Source: Kushneria pakistanensis (GTDB taxonomy: Bacteria; Pseudomonadota; Gammaproteobacteria; Pseudomonadales; Halomonadaceae). Taken from it: a stretch of DNA of 64,000 bases. The notes below the pieces were generated by a model that did no database searches, had not been told where the DNA came from, and saw only the letters and a program-made list of their open reading frames with translations. The stretch is from NCBI RefSeq assembly GCF_014652795.1, contig NZ_BMZM01000004.1, positions 1-64,000 of the forward strand, written 5' to 3'. This document shows, one piece after another, positions 49,514 to 61,430 of this stretch. Position 1 is the stretch's first letter. The number at the start of each line of letters is the position of its first letter. Both the position numbers and the translations under genes were made by a program.

Positions 49514-50845
49514 TCAACGCACGCTGCGCTCGAACTGCTCGAGCAGCTCGTTACCGCGTTTGGCGGCGCTATCAAGTGCCTGCTGGGCGCTCTTGTCGCC
49601 GCTGAAGGCCCGCTCGAGCTCCTCTTCGATGACTTCCCGAATCTGGGGCATGTTGCCCAGGCGCAGTCCGCGTGAATTATCGCTCGGCTCGCCTTCGGTC
49701 ATCTGTTTGAGGGCAATCTCGGTGCCGGGATTTTCCTCGTAGAAGTGCTGTTCGCGGGTCAGGGCATAGGCCTTGTCGGTAATGGGCAGATAGCCGGTGA
49801 ATTGATGCCAGTCAGCCTGCACTTCCGGTGAGGAGAGATAGTTGAAGAACCTGGCAACGCCCTGATAGACGTCATCATCCTGACCCTTGAGGACCCACAG
49901 CGAGGCACCCCCGATGATCGAGTTCTTCGGCTGATCGATGACCTCGGGGTCCCAGGGCAGGGGCGCCACACCGAATTCAAAGTTTTCCGTGTTGTCGCGC
50001 ACGCTGGCATAGCTGGCCGAGGACGCCATCAGCATGGCGCAGCGCCCGGAGAAAAAGCGTGGTGAGGCCTGGTCTTCACGACCGCCATAGCCAAACACGC
50101 CGTTTTTCTGCCAGTCGATCAGATCCTGTACGTGTGCGACCACGGCCTTGCTGTCGTTGAAGGTCAGCCGCGCGGCCGGCCCGCCAAAGCCGTTTTGTTC
50201 GCTGGCAAAGGGGATGTCATGACGGGCGGCGAAGTTTTCAAGCTGAATCCAGCTGGGCCAGGTGGTGGTAAAGCCACAGCTGGCCGCACCGCTGTCGACG
50301 ATCCTTTTGCCTGCCTGGGCCACCTCTTCCCAGGTAGTGGGCGGGGCGTCGGGATCAAGCCCTGCCTTTTCAAACAGATCGCGGTTGTAGTAGACCACCG
50401 GGGTCGAGGAGTTGAACGGCAGCGACAGCATCTCGCCATCGGTGGTGCTGTAATAGCCGGTAACGGCTGGTAGGTAGCTGGCGGGATCAAAGGGCTGGTC
50501 GGTGTCGGCCATGAGCTCGTACACCGGATAGATGGCGCCACGGGCGTTCATCATGGTGGCCGTGCCGACTTCATAGACCTGGGTAATGGCAGGGGCATTA
50601 CCGGCACGGAAAGCGGCAATGGTCGAGGTCATGTTTTCGCTGTAGGTACCCTTGTAAACGGGTTTGACCACATAGTCGGACTGCGATTGATTAAAGCCTT
50701 CAGCGATCTCGTTGACCTTGTCACCCAGCCCGCCCTCCATGGCATGCCACCAGACAATATCGGTAGCAGCGCTGGCCGATGTTGCGCCCAGCGCCAGCGT
50801 GGACAGTGCTGCCACCCCTGCAATGCCCCTGTAACCCTTGACCAT
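49514..50845 (-). CDS. ugpB: Periplasmic glycerol-3-phosphate-binding protein UgpB
   Basis: Receptor for sn-glycerol-3-phosphate and glycerophosphodiesters. The 443-residue precursor has a signal peptide (GIAGVAALSTLALGATSASA) and closely follows E. coli UgpB: WWHAMEGGLGDKVNEIAEGFN, YKGTYSENMTST, APAITQVYEVGTATMM, FNSSTPVVYYNRDLFEKAGLDP, IIGGASLWVLKG, and LRLGNMPQIREVIEEELE. The ATG at 50845 follows CGGAG by six bases. First gene of ugpBAECQ, with a Pho box about 85-100 bases upstream. Confidence 0.95.
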   Translation of the reverse strand: MVKGYRGIAGVAALSTLALGATSASAATDIVWWHAMEGGLGDKVNEIAEGFNQSQSDYVVKPVYKGTYSENMTSTIAAFRAGNAPAITQVYEVGTATMMNARGAIYPVYELMADTDQPFDPASYLPAVTGYYSTTDGEMLSLPFNSSTPVVYYNRDLFEKAGLDPDAPPTTWEEVAQAGKRIVDSGAASCGFTTTWPSWIQLENFAARHDIPFASEQNGFGGPAARLTFNDSKAVVAHVQDLIDWQKNGVFGYGGREDQASPRFFSGRCAMLMASSASYASVRDNTENFEFGVAPLPWDPEVIDQPKNSIIGGASLWVLKGQDDDVYQGVARFFNYLSSPEVQADWHQFTGYLPITDKAYALTREQHFYEENPGTEIALKQMTEGEPSDNSRGLRLGNMPQIREVIEEELERAFSGDKSAQQALDSAAKRGNELLEQFERSVR

Positions 50846-50910
50846 GTTGTGCTCCGTATTTTCGTTATGGAAGGCTCTGCTGCGCCGACATGCTGAAAGT
50901 CGGGCATGGC

Positions 50911-50945
50911 AATCATGTGGCGAACATGTGTCAGTCATGTGACAG
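50911..50945 (-). promoter_or_regulatory. Predicted PhoB box and -10 of the ugp operon
   Basis: On the minus strand CTGTCAC-ATGA-CTGACAC (50945-50928) fits the Pho-box layout of two 7-base repeats spaced by four, with one mismatch in the second repeat. Ten bases later CATGAT (50917-50912) can be a -10, the same geometry as in known PhoB promoters. ugp is a Pho regulon operon in E. coli, which supports the reading. Base match and geometry are seen; binding is inferred. Confidence 0.75.
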
Positions 50946-51050
50946 GACAGACAGGCAAGGGTCGAAGGCCGCCATGCTGACCAAAGAGGTTAGCCAGAAG
51001 GGAAAGGCACATGGCATCATGGCGCTTTTGAACGGCGGGCAGACGCAGCT

Positions 51051-51623
51051 TTGAAGATTTCATATATCACCGGATTACAGGACAGGGATGCCTGTCTGGC
51101 CATGCTCTGTGCCAGCGTATTCGGGCGGGAGGCAGGACTGACACCGCTGGTGGAGTTTGCCGGCATCAGTCGACTGCTGGAGCAGGAATCAGCGCGTATC
51201 GTGGCCCTTTTTGATGACAACAAAAGGCTCTGCTCGGTGGCGCTGTTGACGCTCGAAGTAGAGGGTCGGGGCGTTGAACTCAGGCTTCTGGCCACGCCGG
51301 AGAAAAAGCGTGGACGCGGGTTTGGTCGTCGGCTGGTGACCCGTCTGGGTGAGTCGACCGCGATGCGTACCAGCACGGCCGACCCAAGACTTGAAGCCTT
51401 TTTCACCACGTTCGGCCTTGAGCGCTGGTATCGCCACGTGGATAGTGACCTGCGCACCGGCTTTAATGCCCGCTCCGGCGTTGCCTCGCTGGATGAGGCG
51501 CCGGAAGTGGTGGATTTTCAGAAGGACGCCGTACTGCGTGCCTTCAAGCGTGACCCCAGACTTTTCGAGCGCTACAAGACACGCTTTGCCGAAGGGCTTG
51601 AGCACTTCAATACCCTGACCTGA
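51051..51623 (+). CDS. GNAT-like N-acetyltransferase domain protein
   Basis: A 190-residue protein with a central segment VELRLLATPEKKRGRGFGRRLVTRL that matches the acetyl-CoA-binding loop (Arg-x-x-Gly-x-Gly) of GNAT enzymes, followed by LEAFFTTFGLERWYRHV, the usual late strand. Substrate unknown. Start is TTG at 51051 (no in-frame ATG until residue 18), with no strong ribosome binding site, so the exact N-terminus is uncertain. It diverges from ugpB and is followed by a terminator. Confidence 0.7.
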   Translation: MKISYITGLQDRDACLAMLCASVFGREAGLTPLVEFAGISRLLEQESARIVALFDDNKRLCSVALLTLEVEGRGVELRLLATPEKKRGRGFGRRLVTRLGESTAMRTSTADPRLEAFFTTFGLERWYRHVDSDLRTGFNARSGVASLDEAPEVVDFQKDAVLRAFKRDPRLFERYKTRFAEGLEHFNTLT

Positions 51624-51641
51624 TGAGATACGGCCACCATC

Positions 51642-51670
51642 AAAAAACCCGACACTGGTCGGGGTTTTTT
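51642..51670. terminator. Terminator between GNAT gene and mdtC
   Basis: Stem CCCGAC / GTCGGG with a 4-base loop, flanked by A6 on the left and G-T6 on the right. Works for the plus-strand gene and plausibly for the opposing mdtABC transcript. Confidence 0.88.
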
Positions 51671-51692
51671 GTGGTGACAGGGGCTTTGATGG

Positions 51693-54600
51693 TCAGCGTC
51701 GCCGCAGGCGATCCAGATAGAGATAGACCACCGGGGTGGTGTAGAGCGTCAGGATCTGACTGACGATCAGGCCGCCCACGATGGAAATGCCCAGCGGTGC
51801 GCGCAGTGCGGCGTTTTCATCCGTGCCGAACATCAGCGGCAGGGCGCCCAGAATGGCGGCAATGGTGGTCATCATGATGGGGCGAAAGCGTACCAGCGCC
51901 GCCTCGCGGATGGCGGCCTGCGAGGAAAGACCGCGCTCACGCTCGGCACTCAGGGCGAAATCCACCAGCATGATGGCGTTTTTCTTGACCACGCCAATCA
52001 GCAGGATGATGCCGATCAGGGCAATCAGGGTGAACGGCTTGTCCAGCCACATCAGCGCCAGCAGGGCCCCGATACCGCCGGAGGGCAGGGTGGAGAGAAT
52101 CGTCAGCGGATGGATGTAGCTTTCATATAAAATCCCCAGCACCAGATAGACCGTCACCAGTGCAGCGAGTATCAGCCAGGGCATGGCTTCGACGCCGCTT
52201 TGAAAGCTGGCAGCACTGCCTTCGAAATCGGCTTGCACATCGGTGGGCAGGTGCAGACGATCCAGTCGGTCACTGATGATATCGGTGGCCTCGGAAAGCG
52301 AGACCCCGTCGCTTAAATTGAACGATACCGTGGTGGCAGCAAACTGTCCCTGGTGGCTGACGCTGACCGGGCTGGTGCTGCGCTCGTAATGACTGAAGGC
52401 CGATAGTGGCACCGGACTGCCGTCATTGTTGACGATATGCATCATCTCCAGCGCTCTGGCCGAGCGCTGCCACTGCTGGGCGACTTCCAGTACCACGTAG
52501 TACTGGTTCGTGCCTTCATAGACGCTTGAAATCTGCCCCTGGGCAAAGGCGTTGCCCAGAAGGGTATCGATATCGCGCATGCTCACGCCAAGGCGTGCGG
52601 CCGTATCGCGATCCACCACCAGCCTGATGGCCTGTCCGCCACTGCGACTGTCGGTGTCCACGCCGGTAATCTCGGGAATATCACGCATAACCTCGGCCAC
52701 GCGCGGTGACCATTCACGCAGTAGCGAGAGATCATCGCTTTTCAGCGTCAGCTCGTACTGGCTGTTGCTTGAGGAGCGACCGCCCATGCGCAGATCCTGT
52801 AGCCCGCGCATGAACACCTGGACCCCGGGGATATCGCTCATCAGGGCAGACAGGCGGTTACCGTTGGCATTGGTATCGCCCTGGCGGTCCGGCTTCAACG
52901 ATACAAAGAGGGTGGCCGAATTCGCACCGCCACCGCCCGGGCCGCTGCCGCCCAGAAAGCCCAGTACGCTGTCCACGGCGTCATCGGCCAGCAGACGATC
53001 CCGTGCGGTTTCCAGCTTGGCTGACATGGCGTCAAACGAGATGCTTTGATCACCGCGCACGGCACCGATCAGCCGCCCGGTATCCTGATCGGGCACGAGT
53101 CCCTTGTCGATGTGCACATACAAAAAACCGTTGAGCACGATCACCGCCACCAGTGACAAAAGCGTCAGGCGCCGATGGCGCAGGGCGATGTCCAGCGTGC
53201 GTTCATAGCCGGTCAGAATGCGCTGACCACCGCGCTCGACAAGGCGCTGAAGCCTGCCCGGCGCTCGCTCATGCAGGGCACCCTTTAGCCAGCGCGAACA
53301 CAGCATCGGTGTCAGCGTCAGCGATACCAGCAGCGATACCATGACGGCCGTGGCCAGCGTGACGGCAAACTCGTGAAAGAGCCGCCCGATAAATCCGCCC
53401 AGAAACAGCAGCGGCACGAACACGGCAACCAGCGACACGCTCATCGAGAGCACCGTGAAGCCCACTTCCCGTGCGCCCAGCAGGGCGGCCTGGCGTACAT
53501 TCATGCCGGCTTCAATGTGTCTGGCGATGTTTTCCACCACCACGATGGCGTCATCGACCACAAAGCCGATGGCAATGATCAGCGCCATCAGCGACAGCGT
53601 GTTGAGCGAGTAGCCCAGCAGATACATCACCATGAAGGTACCCAGCAGCGACACCGGGATGACGGCGCTCGGGATCAGCGTGGCGCGTGGATTGCGCAGA
53701 AAGACAAACACGACCATCACCACCAGAATCACGGCCAGGATCAGGGTAATCTGGGTTTCATGCAGCGAGGCGCTGATACCCGGAGAGCGGTCAAGCACCG
53801 TGTGCAGATCGGCGCTGGCGGGCAGTGCCGCATGGATACCGGGCAGGCGCTCCTTGATACGCGCGATGGTCTCGATCACGTTGGCGTTGCTGGCCGGGCT
53901 GACCACGATGACTACTGCCGGCTGGCGGTTATAAAAGCCGACGTTGTAGATGTCCTCGACGCTTTTTTCCACCAGAGCCACATCGCCCAGCCGCATGACG
54001 TGATCACCGTCACGAGCGATGATCAGGTCGCGATAGCCCTGCGCCTCGAACATCTGCGAGTCGGTATAAAGGCTCCATCGATAGCGGTCGTCTTCGGTAA
54101 AGCCGGTTGGCTGATTGCTGTTGGCAGCATTGATGGCATCGCGGACCTGGTTCAGTCCGATGCCGGCATTTTCAAGCTTGCGCGGGTTGAGGGTGATACG
54201 TACCGCTGGCGATGAACTGCCGCCGACGCTGACGCGCGAGACGCCCTCGACCTGCGCAATACGCGGGGCAATGTCCTGATCGGCCAGGTTGTAGAGCGTG
54301 CCTTTGTCGATCTCGGCACTGGTCAGCGACAGCAGCATGATCGGCGAGTCGGCCGGGTTGAGCTTTCGAAGCCGGGGCGAGCTGGTCATGGCGCTGGGCA
54401 ATAACGCCTCGGCCCGGTTGATGGCCGCCTGTACCTCCCGGGCGGCCTCGTTGATGTCCTTTTCCAGCTCGAACTGGATGATGACACTGGTCGAGCTCTC
54501 CGAGCTTGACGAGGTCATCTGGGTGATCCCGGCAATCTGGCCCAGCGAGCGCTCCAGCGGCGTCGCCACCGTTGAGGCCATGGTCTCCGGGTTGGCGCCT

Positions 54601-54755
54601 GACAGACTGGCCGTGACGAGAATGGTCGGGAACGACACCGCCGGCAGCGGCGCTACCGGCAGGCGCGCGTAGGAGAGCAGCCCGCCCAGAATGATCGCCA
54701 GGGTCAGAAGCGAGGTGGCGATCGGGCGCTGAATAAAGGGCGAGGACAGACTCAT
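51693..54755 (-). CDS. mdtC: RND multidrug efflux permease MdtC
   Basis: Inner-membrane proton-driven RND pump subunit of 1020 residues (E. coli MdtC about 1025). The hydrophobic start is [23 protein letters not shown]; the proton-relay pair of Asp lies in [14 protein letters not shown] of helix 4, and large periplasmic loops follow helices 1 and 7. In E. coli, MdtB and MdtC form a heterotrimer exporting bile salts, novobiocin and other compounds with MdtA and TolC. Start overlaps the mdtB stop by four bases. No tolC or baeSR lies nearby. Confidence 0.92.
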   Translation of the reverse strand: MSLSSPFIQRPIATSLLTLAIILGGLLSYARLPVAPLPAVSFPTILVTASLSGANPETMASTVATPLERSLGQIAGITQMTSSSSESSTSVIIQFELEKDINEAAREVQAAINRAEALLPSAMTSSPRLRKLNPADSPIMLLSLTSAEIDKGTLYNLADQDIAPRIAQVEGVSRVSVGGSSSPAVRITLNPRKLENAGIGLNQVRDAINAANSNQPTGFTEDDRYRWSLYTDSQMFEAQGYRDLIIARDGDHVMRLGDVALVEKSVEDIYNVGFYNRQPAVVIVVSPASNANVIETIARIKERLPGIHAALPASADLHTVLDRSPGISASLHETQITLILAVILVVMVVFVFLRNPRATLIPSAVIPVSLLGTFMVMYLLGYSLNTLSLMALIIAIGFVVDDAIVVVENIARHIEAGMNVRQAALLGAREVGFTVLSMSVSLVAVFVPLLFLGGFIGRLFHEFAVTLATAVMVSLLVSLTLTPMLCSRWLKGALHERAPGRLQRLVERGGQRILTGYERTLDIALRHRRLTLLSLVAVIVLNGFLYVHIDKGLVPDQDTGRLIGAVRGDQSISFDAMSAKLETARDRLLADDAVDSVLGFLGGSGPGGGGANSATLFVSLKPDRQGDTNANGNRLSALMSDIPGVQVFMRGLQDLRMGGRSSSNSQYELTLKSDDLSLLREWSPRVAEVMRDIPEITGVDTDSRSGGQAIRLVVDRDTAARLGVSMRDIDTLLGNAFAQGQISSVYEGTNQYYVVLEVAQQWQRSARALEMMHIVNNDGSPVPLSAFSHYERSTSPVSVSHQGQFAATTVSFNLSDGVSLSEATDIISDRLDRLHLPTDVQADFEGSAASFQSGVEAMPWLILAALVTVYLVLGILYESYIHPLTILSTLPSGGIGALLALMWLDKPFTLIALIGIILLIGVVKKNAIMLVDFALSAERERGLSSQAAIREAALVRFRPIMMTTIAAILGALPLMFGTDENAALRAPLGISIVGGLIVSQILTLYTTPVVYLYLDRLRRR

Positions 54756-57700
54756 GACGCGTGCCCATCGGCGACGGTGGCGTCGTCGGATCGAAGACCG
54801 AACCGGCCGGACAGGCGATCAAAGAACAGATAGATGACCGGTGTGGTAAAGAGCGTCAGAAGCTGACTGACCAGCAGCCCGCCGACCATGGCCAGCCCCA
54901 GCGGCTGGCGCAGCTCCGAGCCGAAGCCGCTGGCGAGCATCAGCGGAATGGCACCAAAGAGTGCGGCAAAGGTGGTCATCATGATGGGTCGAAAGCGCAA
55001 CAGTGCCGCTCGATAGATCGCCTCATAAGGGGTGAGCCCCATATGGCGCTGACCGTCGAGGGCAAAGTCGATCATCATGATGGCGTTTTTCTTGACGATC
55101 CCGATCAGCAAAATAATGCCGATGATGCCCACCATGCCCAGGTCATTGCCGGTGATCATCAGCGCCAGCAGCGCGCCGATGGCCGCCGAGGGCAGGGTGG
55201 AAAGGATGGTCAGCGGATGGATGTAGCTCTCATAGAGCACGCCCAGCACGATATACATCACCACCACGGCGGCCAGAATCAGCAACAGCGTGTTGGCCGT
55301 GGAGCCGGCAAAGCCCAGCGCGGCGCCCTGATAGGCGCGCTGCGTATCCTGATCCAGTCCTGCCTGTTCACTGGCCTCATCAATGGCATCAAAGGCCTGT
55401 GACAGCGAGTAGCCCGGTGCCACATCAAAGGAGACATTGGCCGCGGCAATCCGGTTCTGGCGGGAGAGCGACAAGTCCGTGTAGCGCTGCTCGACGCTGA
55501 CCAGCGAGGTCAGGGGCACCATGTCACCGCTGTCGGTGGCGATATAGAGACGGTCCAGCGCCGAGGGGCCGCGCTGCGCTTCATCGGCAACATTCATCAC
55601 CACCCGGTACTGGTTGGACTGGGTGAAGATGGTCGAGATCAGACGCTGGCCAAAAGCGTTGTAGAGCGTGGCATCGATATCGCTGACGCTGATGCCCAGC
55701 CGGCTGGCACGGTCGCGATCGATATCCAGGTAAAGCTGCAGACCGCGATTTTGCAGATCCGAGGCCACACCCGAAATGGCCGGTGACTGACCTATCTGAT
55801 GGAGCAGGGCATCCACGTCGTGCGCCAGGAGATCAGCATTGTTGTTGGTTACCGACATCTGATACTGATAGCGGCTGACGTTGTCATCCAGCGTCAGGTC
55901 CTGCAGCGGCTGCAGGTAAAGTTGCATGCCGGCCACGGCCCGGGTCTTTCCATTGAGGCGCGCAATGACCTCCTGGGCGCCATCGCGCTCACCCAGTGGC
56001 TTGAGGTTGATCTGAAAGCGTCCGGTGTTGAGCGTGCTGTTGTCTTCATTCACACCGATGGTCGAGGAGAGACTCTCCACCGCCGGGTCGTTCAGGATGA
56101 TCTCTGCCAGCGCCTGCTGATGACGGGCCATCGCCTCAAAGGAGATCGATTGATCCGCCTCGCTGATGCCACGAATGGCGCCGGTATCCTGCTGCGGAAA
56201 AAGCCCCTTGGGAATGGCCAGATACAAAAGTGCCGTAACGCCAAAGGTAATGACGGCCACCCCAAGTGTCAGGCCCTGATGGGCCAGCACCCACTGAAGT
56301 CCGCGGTCATAAAGACGCAGGAGTCGGCCGAAAAGTCCGGCGTAGCTCTCGGCATGGGCCTGGGTATCATCGCTGTCGGCACCTTTTTCAGGCGCGCGTG
56401 CCTTGAGCATTTTGGCGCACAGCATGGGTGTGAGCGTCAGTGAAATGAACGCCGAAATCACGATCGCCACGGCCAGCGTGATGGCGAACTCGCGGAACAG
56501 ACGCCCGACCACGTCCTGCATGAACAGCAGCGGAATCAGCACTGCCACCAGCGACACGGTCAGGGAGATGATGGTGAAAAAGATCTGTTTGGCGCCCTTG
56601 AGGGCCGCCTCGACTGGTTTCTCGCCCTTTTCCAGATGGCGGATGATATTTTCCAGCACCACGATGGCGTCATCGATGACAAAGCCGGTCGCAATGGTCA
56701 GGGCCATCAAGGTGAGGTTGTTGAGGCTGAAGCCTGCCAGATGCATGACGCCGAAGGTACCGATCAGCGACATGGGCACGGCCAGACTCGGGATGATGGT
56801 GGCCGGGATGTTGCGCAGAAAAAGAAAGGTAATGAGGATGACCAGCCCGACGGCCAGCACCAGTTCGAACTGGGTATCCTCGACCGAGGCGCGAATGGTC
56901 TGGGTACGATCGCTTAGAATCGAAATATCCACGCTCTCGGGCAGGCTCGCCTGCAGCTCGGGCAGCTGTTGTCGAATGGCGTCGACCACGCTGGTGACGT
57001 TGGCACCGGGCTGGCGCTGAACGCTGATGATCAGCGCCGGGTCGCGGTCGGCCCAGGCAGTCAGCCAGGCATTTTCCGAGCCCTCGTGCACCATTGCGAT
57101 ATCACGCAGGCGCAGCGGCATGTCGTTGTCGTACTTGACGATCAGGTCACGGTACTGCTCGGGTGAGGTGAGCTGATCGTTGGCATCGATGGTCAGCGCG
57201 CGGTAGGGGCCGTACAGGGTGCCCTTGGGCTGATTGACGTTGGCCGCCGTAATGGCATTGCGCACGGCTTCCATGTCCAGACCGTGGGCCGCCATGCGGC
57301 GGGCGTCGCCGTCGATGCGAATGGCGGGTTCATGACCGCCTGACAATGACACCAGCCCCACACCGCTGATCTGGGACAGCCGCTGTGCCAGTCGGGTATC
57401 GACCAGATCATAGACGCGCGTCAGCGGCAGATTGCCCGAGCGCACGGCCAGTGTCATGACGGGAGTGTCTGCCGGATTGACCTTGCTGTAGCTGGGCGGC
57501 ATGGGCAGATCACCCGGCAGCAGGTTGCTGGCCTGGTTGAGAGCCGCCTGCACATCCTGTTCGGCCACGCCCAGATTGCTGTCGAGGCCGAAACGCAGCG
57601 TAATCAGTGACGCGCCACCGGTGCTGGTGGAGCGCATGTCCTCAAGCCCCGATATCTGTCCGAGCTGGTCCTCCAGCGGCGAGGTGACATTGGAGAGCAT

Positions 57701-57874
57701 GATATCGGGACTGGCGCCCGGGTAGAGCGTCGTGACCTGAATGGTGGGGTAGTCCACCTCCGGCAGGGAGGCCACCGGCAGCATGCGATAGGCCATGACG
57801 CCGGCCAGCAGAATGGCCAGCATGATCAGCGATGTGGCGACCGGTCGGAGAATGAAAAGGCGCGACGGATTCAT
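54752..57874 (-). CDS. mdtB: RND multidrug efflux permease MdtB
   Basis: RND permease of 1040 residues, equal to the E. coli MdtB length. It starts [41 protein letters not shown], with the conserved Asp pair in [15 protein letters not shown] and [14 protein letters not shown] after helix 6. It is the second gene of mdtABC, overlapping mdtA by four bases and mdtC by four bases, so the three proteins are likely made in step. Drug range cannot be read from sequence. Confidence 0.93.
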   Translation of the reverse strand: MNPSRLFILRPVATSLIMLAILLAGVMAYRMLPVASLPEVDYPTIQVTTLYPGASPDIMLSNVTSPLEDQLGQISGLEDMRSTSTGGASLITLRFGLDSNLGVAEQDVQAALNQASNLLPGDLPMPPSYSKVNPADTPVMTLAVRSGNLPLTRVYDLVDTRLAQRLSQISGVGLVSLSGGHEPAIRIDGDARRMAAHGLDMEAVRNAITAANVNQPKGTLYGPYRALTIDANDQLTSPEQYRDLIVKYDNDMPLRLRDIAMVHEGSENAWLTAWADRDPALIISVQRQPGANVTSVVDAIRQQLPELQASLPESVDISILSDRTQTIRASVEDTQFELVLAVGLVILITFLFLRNIPATIIPSLAVPMSLIGTFGVMHLAGFSLNNLTLMALTIATGFVIDDAIVVLENIIRHLEKGEKPVEAALKGAKQIFFTIISLTVSLVAVLIPLLFMQDVVGRLFREFAITLAVAIVISAFISLTLTPMLCAKMLKARAPEKGADSDDTQAHAESYAGLFGRLLRLYDRGLQWVLAHQGLTLGVAVITFGVTALLYLAIPKGLFPQQDTGAIRGISEADQSISFEAMARHQQALAEIILNDPAVESLSSTIGVNEDNSTLNTGRFQINLKPLGERDGAQEVIARLNGKTRAVAGMQLYLQPLQDLTLDDNVSRYQYQMSVTNNNADLLAHDVDALLHQIGQSPAISGVASDLQNRGLQLYLDIDRDRASRLGISVSDIDATLYNAFGQRLISTIFTQSNQYRVVMNVADEAQRGPSALDRLYIATDSGDMVPLTSLVSVEQRYTDLSLSRQNRIAAANVSFDVAPGYSLSQAFDAIDEASEQAGLDQDTQRAYQGAALGFAGSTANTLLLILAAVVVMYIVLGVLYESYIHPLTILSTLPSAAIGALLALMITGNDLGMVGIIGIILLIGIVKKNAIMMIDFALDGQRHMGLTPYEAIYRAALLRFRPIMMTTFAALFGAIPLMLASGFGSELRQPLGLAMVGGLLVSQLLTLFTTPVIYLFFDRLSGRFGLRSDDATVADGHAS

Positions 57875-59148
57875 GACGCTTGATCACTCTCGCCGGCGGG
57901 CGCCTCGCTGGCCTTGAGCTGATCTTCATTGGTGGTCTCACCGGCCGGTGGTGTCTCATCCTTGGCATCTTCTTCGCCCGGCAGGCGGTTGCTGACCACT
58001 TTGACGCTGGCGCCATCACGCAGACGATCCACGCCATCGACGACCACCCGCTCATCGGCATCAAGACCGGACTCGATGACAGCGCGCAGATCGTTGCTGG
58101 CGCCGACGCTCACGCTGCGCTGATGAACGGTGTCGTTGTCATCCACCACATAGACGTGGTTGCCGGATTCACTGTTCTGGATGGCGGTCTCGGGAATAAT
58201 CACCACGTTTTCAAGCGTTGTCAGGGTGAGTTCCACGTTGACGAAGGCGTTGGGATAGAGCTGCTCGTCGTCGTTATCCATTCGTGCGCGCAGACGCACC
58301 GTACCGGTACCGGTATTGATGGCGCTGTCAATGCTTGTCAGCTCGCCGCGGGCCAGAGGAGTGGCAGCATTGTCATCCATGACACTGACCATCATGCGTC
58401 CCTGCTGCAGGCTGGCTCTGATGCGCGCGAGATACTGACCCGGCAGTGAAAAAACGACTGAAATGGGATTAAGCGTCGTCAGGGTGGCGATGGGGTTGTC
58501 ATTACCGGTGGCCACGATATTGCCGGGATCAACGTTGCGAAGGCCAATGATGCCATCGGCCGGGGCGCGCAGGGTGGTGTAGTCCAGCTGAACACGGGCA
58601 CTCTGGATATTGGCACGGGAGGCTTCCACGGCGCCCTGGTACTGCCTGACGACCTGACGCTGGGTTTCCAGATCCTGACGCGAAACGTTATTGGCGCGGC
58701 TCAGGTTCTCGTAGCGCTTTAAATCCTCTCGGGCCGTGGCCAGCTGCGCCTGATTCTGGGTCAGCTCGGCATTGGCCTGGGCGAGCTGTGCCTGGTAGGT
58801 ACCGTCATCGATATGCGCCAGTATCTGATCCTTTTTAACGCGCTGGCCTTCCTCGAAATCCACCGATATCAGCTCTCCCTCGATGCGGGGGCGAATCTCG
58901 ATGCTTGACAGCGAGCGCACGGTGCCCAGTGCGCTCAGGGTGACCGGGAAATCTCCTCGCTGTGCTGTCACGGCCGCCACGGCAACGCTGCCACCGGGCA
59001 TGCCCGGCTGCGACGATGGATCGCCGTCAGTATCGGCGGTATTTTGCAGAAAGAACCACCAGAGGGCGGCCAGGGCGATGAGCAGCAGTAGGGTCCACAG
59101 AATCACGCGTCTGGCTGAAAGACGTCGTGTCGAAGAGGGGTGAGACAT
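57871..59148 (-). CDS. mdtA: RND efflux membrane fusion protein MdtA
   Basis: Periplasmic adaptor of 425 residues linking the MdtBC pump to an outer-membrane channel. A single N-terminal membrane anchor ([20 protein letters not shown]) is followed by a lipoyl/barrel-sandwich domain ([20 protein letters not shown]), a coiled-coil hairpin (residues about 120-175, rich in Gln and Asn), a beta-barrel and a C-terminal acidic tail. First gene of mdtABC. The upstream 326 bases show no BaeR site that I could recognise. Confidence 0.92.
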   Translation of the reverse strand: MSHPSSTRRLSARRVILWTLLLLIALAALWWFFLQNTADTDGDPSSQPGMPGGSVAVAAVTAQRGDFPVTLSALGTVRSLSSIEIRPRIEGELISVDFEEGQRVKKDQILAHIDDGTYQAQLAQANAELTQNQAQLATAREDLKRYENLSRANNVSRQDLETQRQVVRQYQGAVEASRANIQSARVQLDYTTLRAPADGIIGLRNVDPGNIVATGNDNPIATLTTLNPISVVFSLPGQYLARIRASLQQGRMMVSVMDDNAATPLARGELTSIDSAINTGTGTVRLRARMDNDDEQLYPNAFVNVELTLTTLENVVIIPETAIQNSESGNHVYVVDDNDTVHQRSVSVGASNDLRAVIESGLDADERVVVDGVDRLRDGASVKVVSNRLPGEEDAKDETPPAGETTNEDQLKASEAPAGESDQAS

Positions 59149-59474
59149 GCGTCCACTTCCATTGTCAGGCTGTCATTGATGCTGTCACTGGTGCAGACGT
59201 GCGCCAATGGCAGAGAGTGTCAGGTTACCGCGTTGATGAGTGGCCATTGAGGAAAAACCATGGATATCGCAGAGGTAATTCCCACTGCTCATGGAATGAC
59301 ATTCTTTCACCTGCAAGGCTTCAGTTTACCTCATCGCCAGGTGCACAGGCCCGGGCATTGTAGCGTGGCCCGAAAATTGTGATGGATGCAAAAGGTAGTT
59401 TAACTACAAAAGTGAGACAATTCGGATAGACTTGTTCATTCTCCCCCTTTGAGACCGTGACAGGTGAGGTTTTC
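59149..59474. other. Intergenic region between divergent mdtA and edd
   Basis: No gene supported. It contains the HexR-like palindrome (listed separately), an AT-rich stretch around 59370-59440 likely to carry the edd promoter, and on the left a less ordered region for the mdtA promoter. Confidence 0.6.
59394..59409. promoter_or_regulatory. hexR site: HexR-type operator upstream of edd
   Basis: GGTAGTTTAACTACAA (reverse TTGTAGTTAAACTACC) contains the 13-base palindrome GTAGTTTAACTAC and fits the TGTARTTWAAYTACA-like HexR sites known at edd, zwf and gap genes in gammaproteobacteria. It lies about 65 bases before the edd start. HexR itself is not in this window. KDPG would relieve repression (family knowledge). 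Confidence 0.75.
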
Positions 59475-61346
59475 ATGCATACCACCCTGACCCGCGTAAC
59501 CCAGCGCATCATCGAGCGATCAGAGGCGCGCCGCGCCCTGTATGAGACCCGCATGCAGGCGCAGCATCGCCGGGGCGTTCACCGCGGCGCGCTGGACTGC
59601 GGCAATCTGGCCCATGGCTTCGCCGCCTGCAGCGTCTCTGACAAGCAGCAGCTCAAGCTGACCAACAGCGCCAATCTGGGCATCATCACTTCTTATAATG
59701 ACATGCTCTCGGCGCACCAGCCCTTTGAGCGATTCCCCGACGTCATTCGCCAGGCGGCACGTCGCATGGGCTCGACGGCGCAGGTCGCCGGTGGTGTGCC
59801 TGCCATGTGTGACGGCGTGACTCAGGGTCAACCCGGCATGGAACTGTCGCTTTTTTCACGCGACAACATTGCCCGGGCCGCCGGGATCGGACTTTCTCAT
59901 AACATGTTCGATGCTGCGCTCTTTCTGGGCGTGTGCGACAAGATCATTCCGGGGCTTTTCATTGCCGCTGCCCGCTTTGGGCATCTGCCTGCCGTTTTTG
60001 TTCCGGCAGGTCCCATGCCCAGCGGTCTGCCCAACAAGGAAAAGGCGCGCATTCGTCAGCAGTTTGCCGAAGGCAGGGTCGATCGCGCCGAGCTTCTGGA
60101 GTCGGAGTCAGCCTCCTATCATGCGCCGGGCACCTGCACCTTTTATGGTACGGCAAACTCCAATCAGCTAATGATGGAGATCATGGGACTGCACCTGCCG
60201 GGATCATCGTTTGTTAACCCGAATACGCCGCTGCGTGATGCCCTGACAATGCATGCGACCGAGCGCGCGATCAAAAACTCCGAGCCGGGCGGCGGTTATT
60301 TGCCTTTCTGGCAGCAGATCGATGCTCGTGCCATCGTCAATGCGCTGGTGGGGCTTCTGGCCTCTGGTGGCTCCACCAACCATACCATGCACCTGATTGC
60401 CATGGCCGGTGCAGCGGGTATCACCCTGAACTGGGATGACTTTGCCGAGCTTTCCGCAGTGGTCCCCAGCCTGATGCATGTCTATCCAAGCGGTCAGGCG
60501 GATGTGAACCACTTCCACGCTGCCGGCGGCATGAGTGTGCTGATTCGTGAGTTGCTCAAGGGCGGCCTGCTGCACGGCGATATCCTGACGGTCACGGGGA
60601 AAACGCTGGCGGAAAGCTACACGCAGGAACCCTTCCTGGAAGGGGATCAACTGGTCTGGCGCGAGGGTCCGGCGCAGAGTCTGGACCCCGAAGTGGTCAC
60701 CGATATCGAGCATCCCTTTTCACCCACGGGCGGGCTGGCAGTACTGGATGGCAACCTTGGGCGTGGCGTTATCAAGGTCTCGGCAGTCAAGCCCGAGTTT
60801 CGCGTTATCGAGGCACCAATACGGGTGTTTGCCGATCAGGACGCGCTCAAGACGGCCTTCAACAAGGGCGAACTCGAGCGTGACTTTATTGCCGTGGTGC
60901 GCTTTCAGGGCCCGCGTGCCAATGGCATGCCGGAGCTACACAAGCTCACCCCCTATCTTGGTTCGCTACTCGATCGTGGTTTTCGCGTGGCGCTGGTCAC
61001 CGATGGCCGCATGTCAGGGGCTTCCGGCAAGGTGCCCGCCGCGATTCACATGACGCCGGAGGCCATTGATGGTGGACCGCTGGCGCGCTTGCGCGATGGT
61101 GACATGGCTCGCCTGGATTCGGTCAGCGGTCGCCTCGAGGTGCTTGTTGATGCCGATGAGTTCGCTGCGCGTCCGTGCGCTCAGGCTGATCTGTCACAGT
61201 ATCATCATGGGCTGGGTCGGGAGATGTTTGCCGGCATGCGTCAACTGGTAGGCAGCGCCGAGGAGGGCGCCAGTACCTTTGGCGGGTTCGAGGCTGCCGA
61301 GGTGGCACCAGTTTCATCCATGCTCGAGGAACACTTGCCGGCCTGA
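59475..61346 (+). CDS. edd: 6-phosphogluconate dehydratase Edd
   Basis: Fe-S dehydratase of the IlvD/Edd family, converting 6-phosphogluconate to KDPG, the first committed Entner-Doudoroff step. The 623-residue protein has the cluster and active-site segments [71 protein letters not shown] and the late [15 protein letters not shown]. The ATG at 59475 follows GAGG by six bases; GTG 59457 is an alternative. eda is not in the window. A HexR-like site lies upstream and a terminator follows. Confidence 0.95.
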   Translation: MHTTLTRVTQRIIERSEARRALYETRMQAQHRRGVHRGALDCGNLAHGFAACSVSDKQQLKLTNSANLGIITSYNDMLSAHQPFERFPDVIRQAARRMGSTAQVAGGVPAMCDGVTQGQPGMELSLFSRDNIARAAGIGLSHNMFDAALFLGVCDKIIPGLFIAAARFGHLPAVFVPAGPMPSGLPNKEKARIRQQFAEGRVDRAELLESESASYHAPGTCTFYGTANSNQLMMEIMGLHLPGSSFVNPNTPLRDALTMHATERAIKNSEPGGGYLPFWQQIDARAIVNALVGLLASGGSTNHTMHLIAMAGAAGITLNWDDFAELSAVVPSLMHVYPSGQADVNHFHAAGGMSVLIRELLKGGLLHGDILTVTGKTLAESYTQEPFLEGDQLVWREGPAQSLDPEVVTDIEHPFSPTGGLAVLDGNLGRGVIKVSAVKPEFRVIEAPIRVFADQDALKTAFNKGELERDFIAVVRFQGPRANGMPELHKLTPYLGSLLDRGFRVALVTDGRMSGASGKVPAAIHMTPEAIDGGPLARLRDGDMARLDSVSGRLEVLVDADEFAARPCAQADLSQYHHGLGREMFAGMRQLVGSAEEGASTFGGFEAAEVAPVSSMLEEHLPA

Positions 61347-61383
61347 ACCGATCGTCATGAATACCGATTGTCATAAATAAACA

Positions 61384-61409
61384 ACACCGGGCCCAGACCC
61401 GGTGTTTTT
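61384..61409 (+). terminator. Intrinsic terminator after edd
   Basis: Eight-base stem ACACCGGG / CCCGGTGT with a 6-base loop and T5 directly after. It lies between the convergent edd and betA genes. Confidence 0.92.
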
Positions 61410-61430
61410 CATGAACTGGCCGGCATGGCG

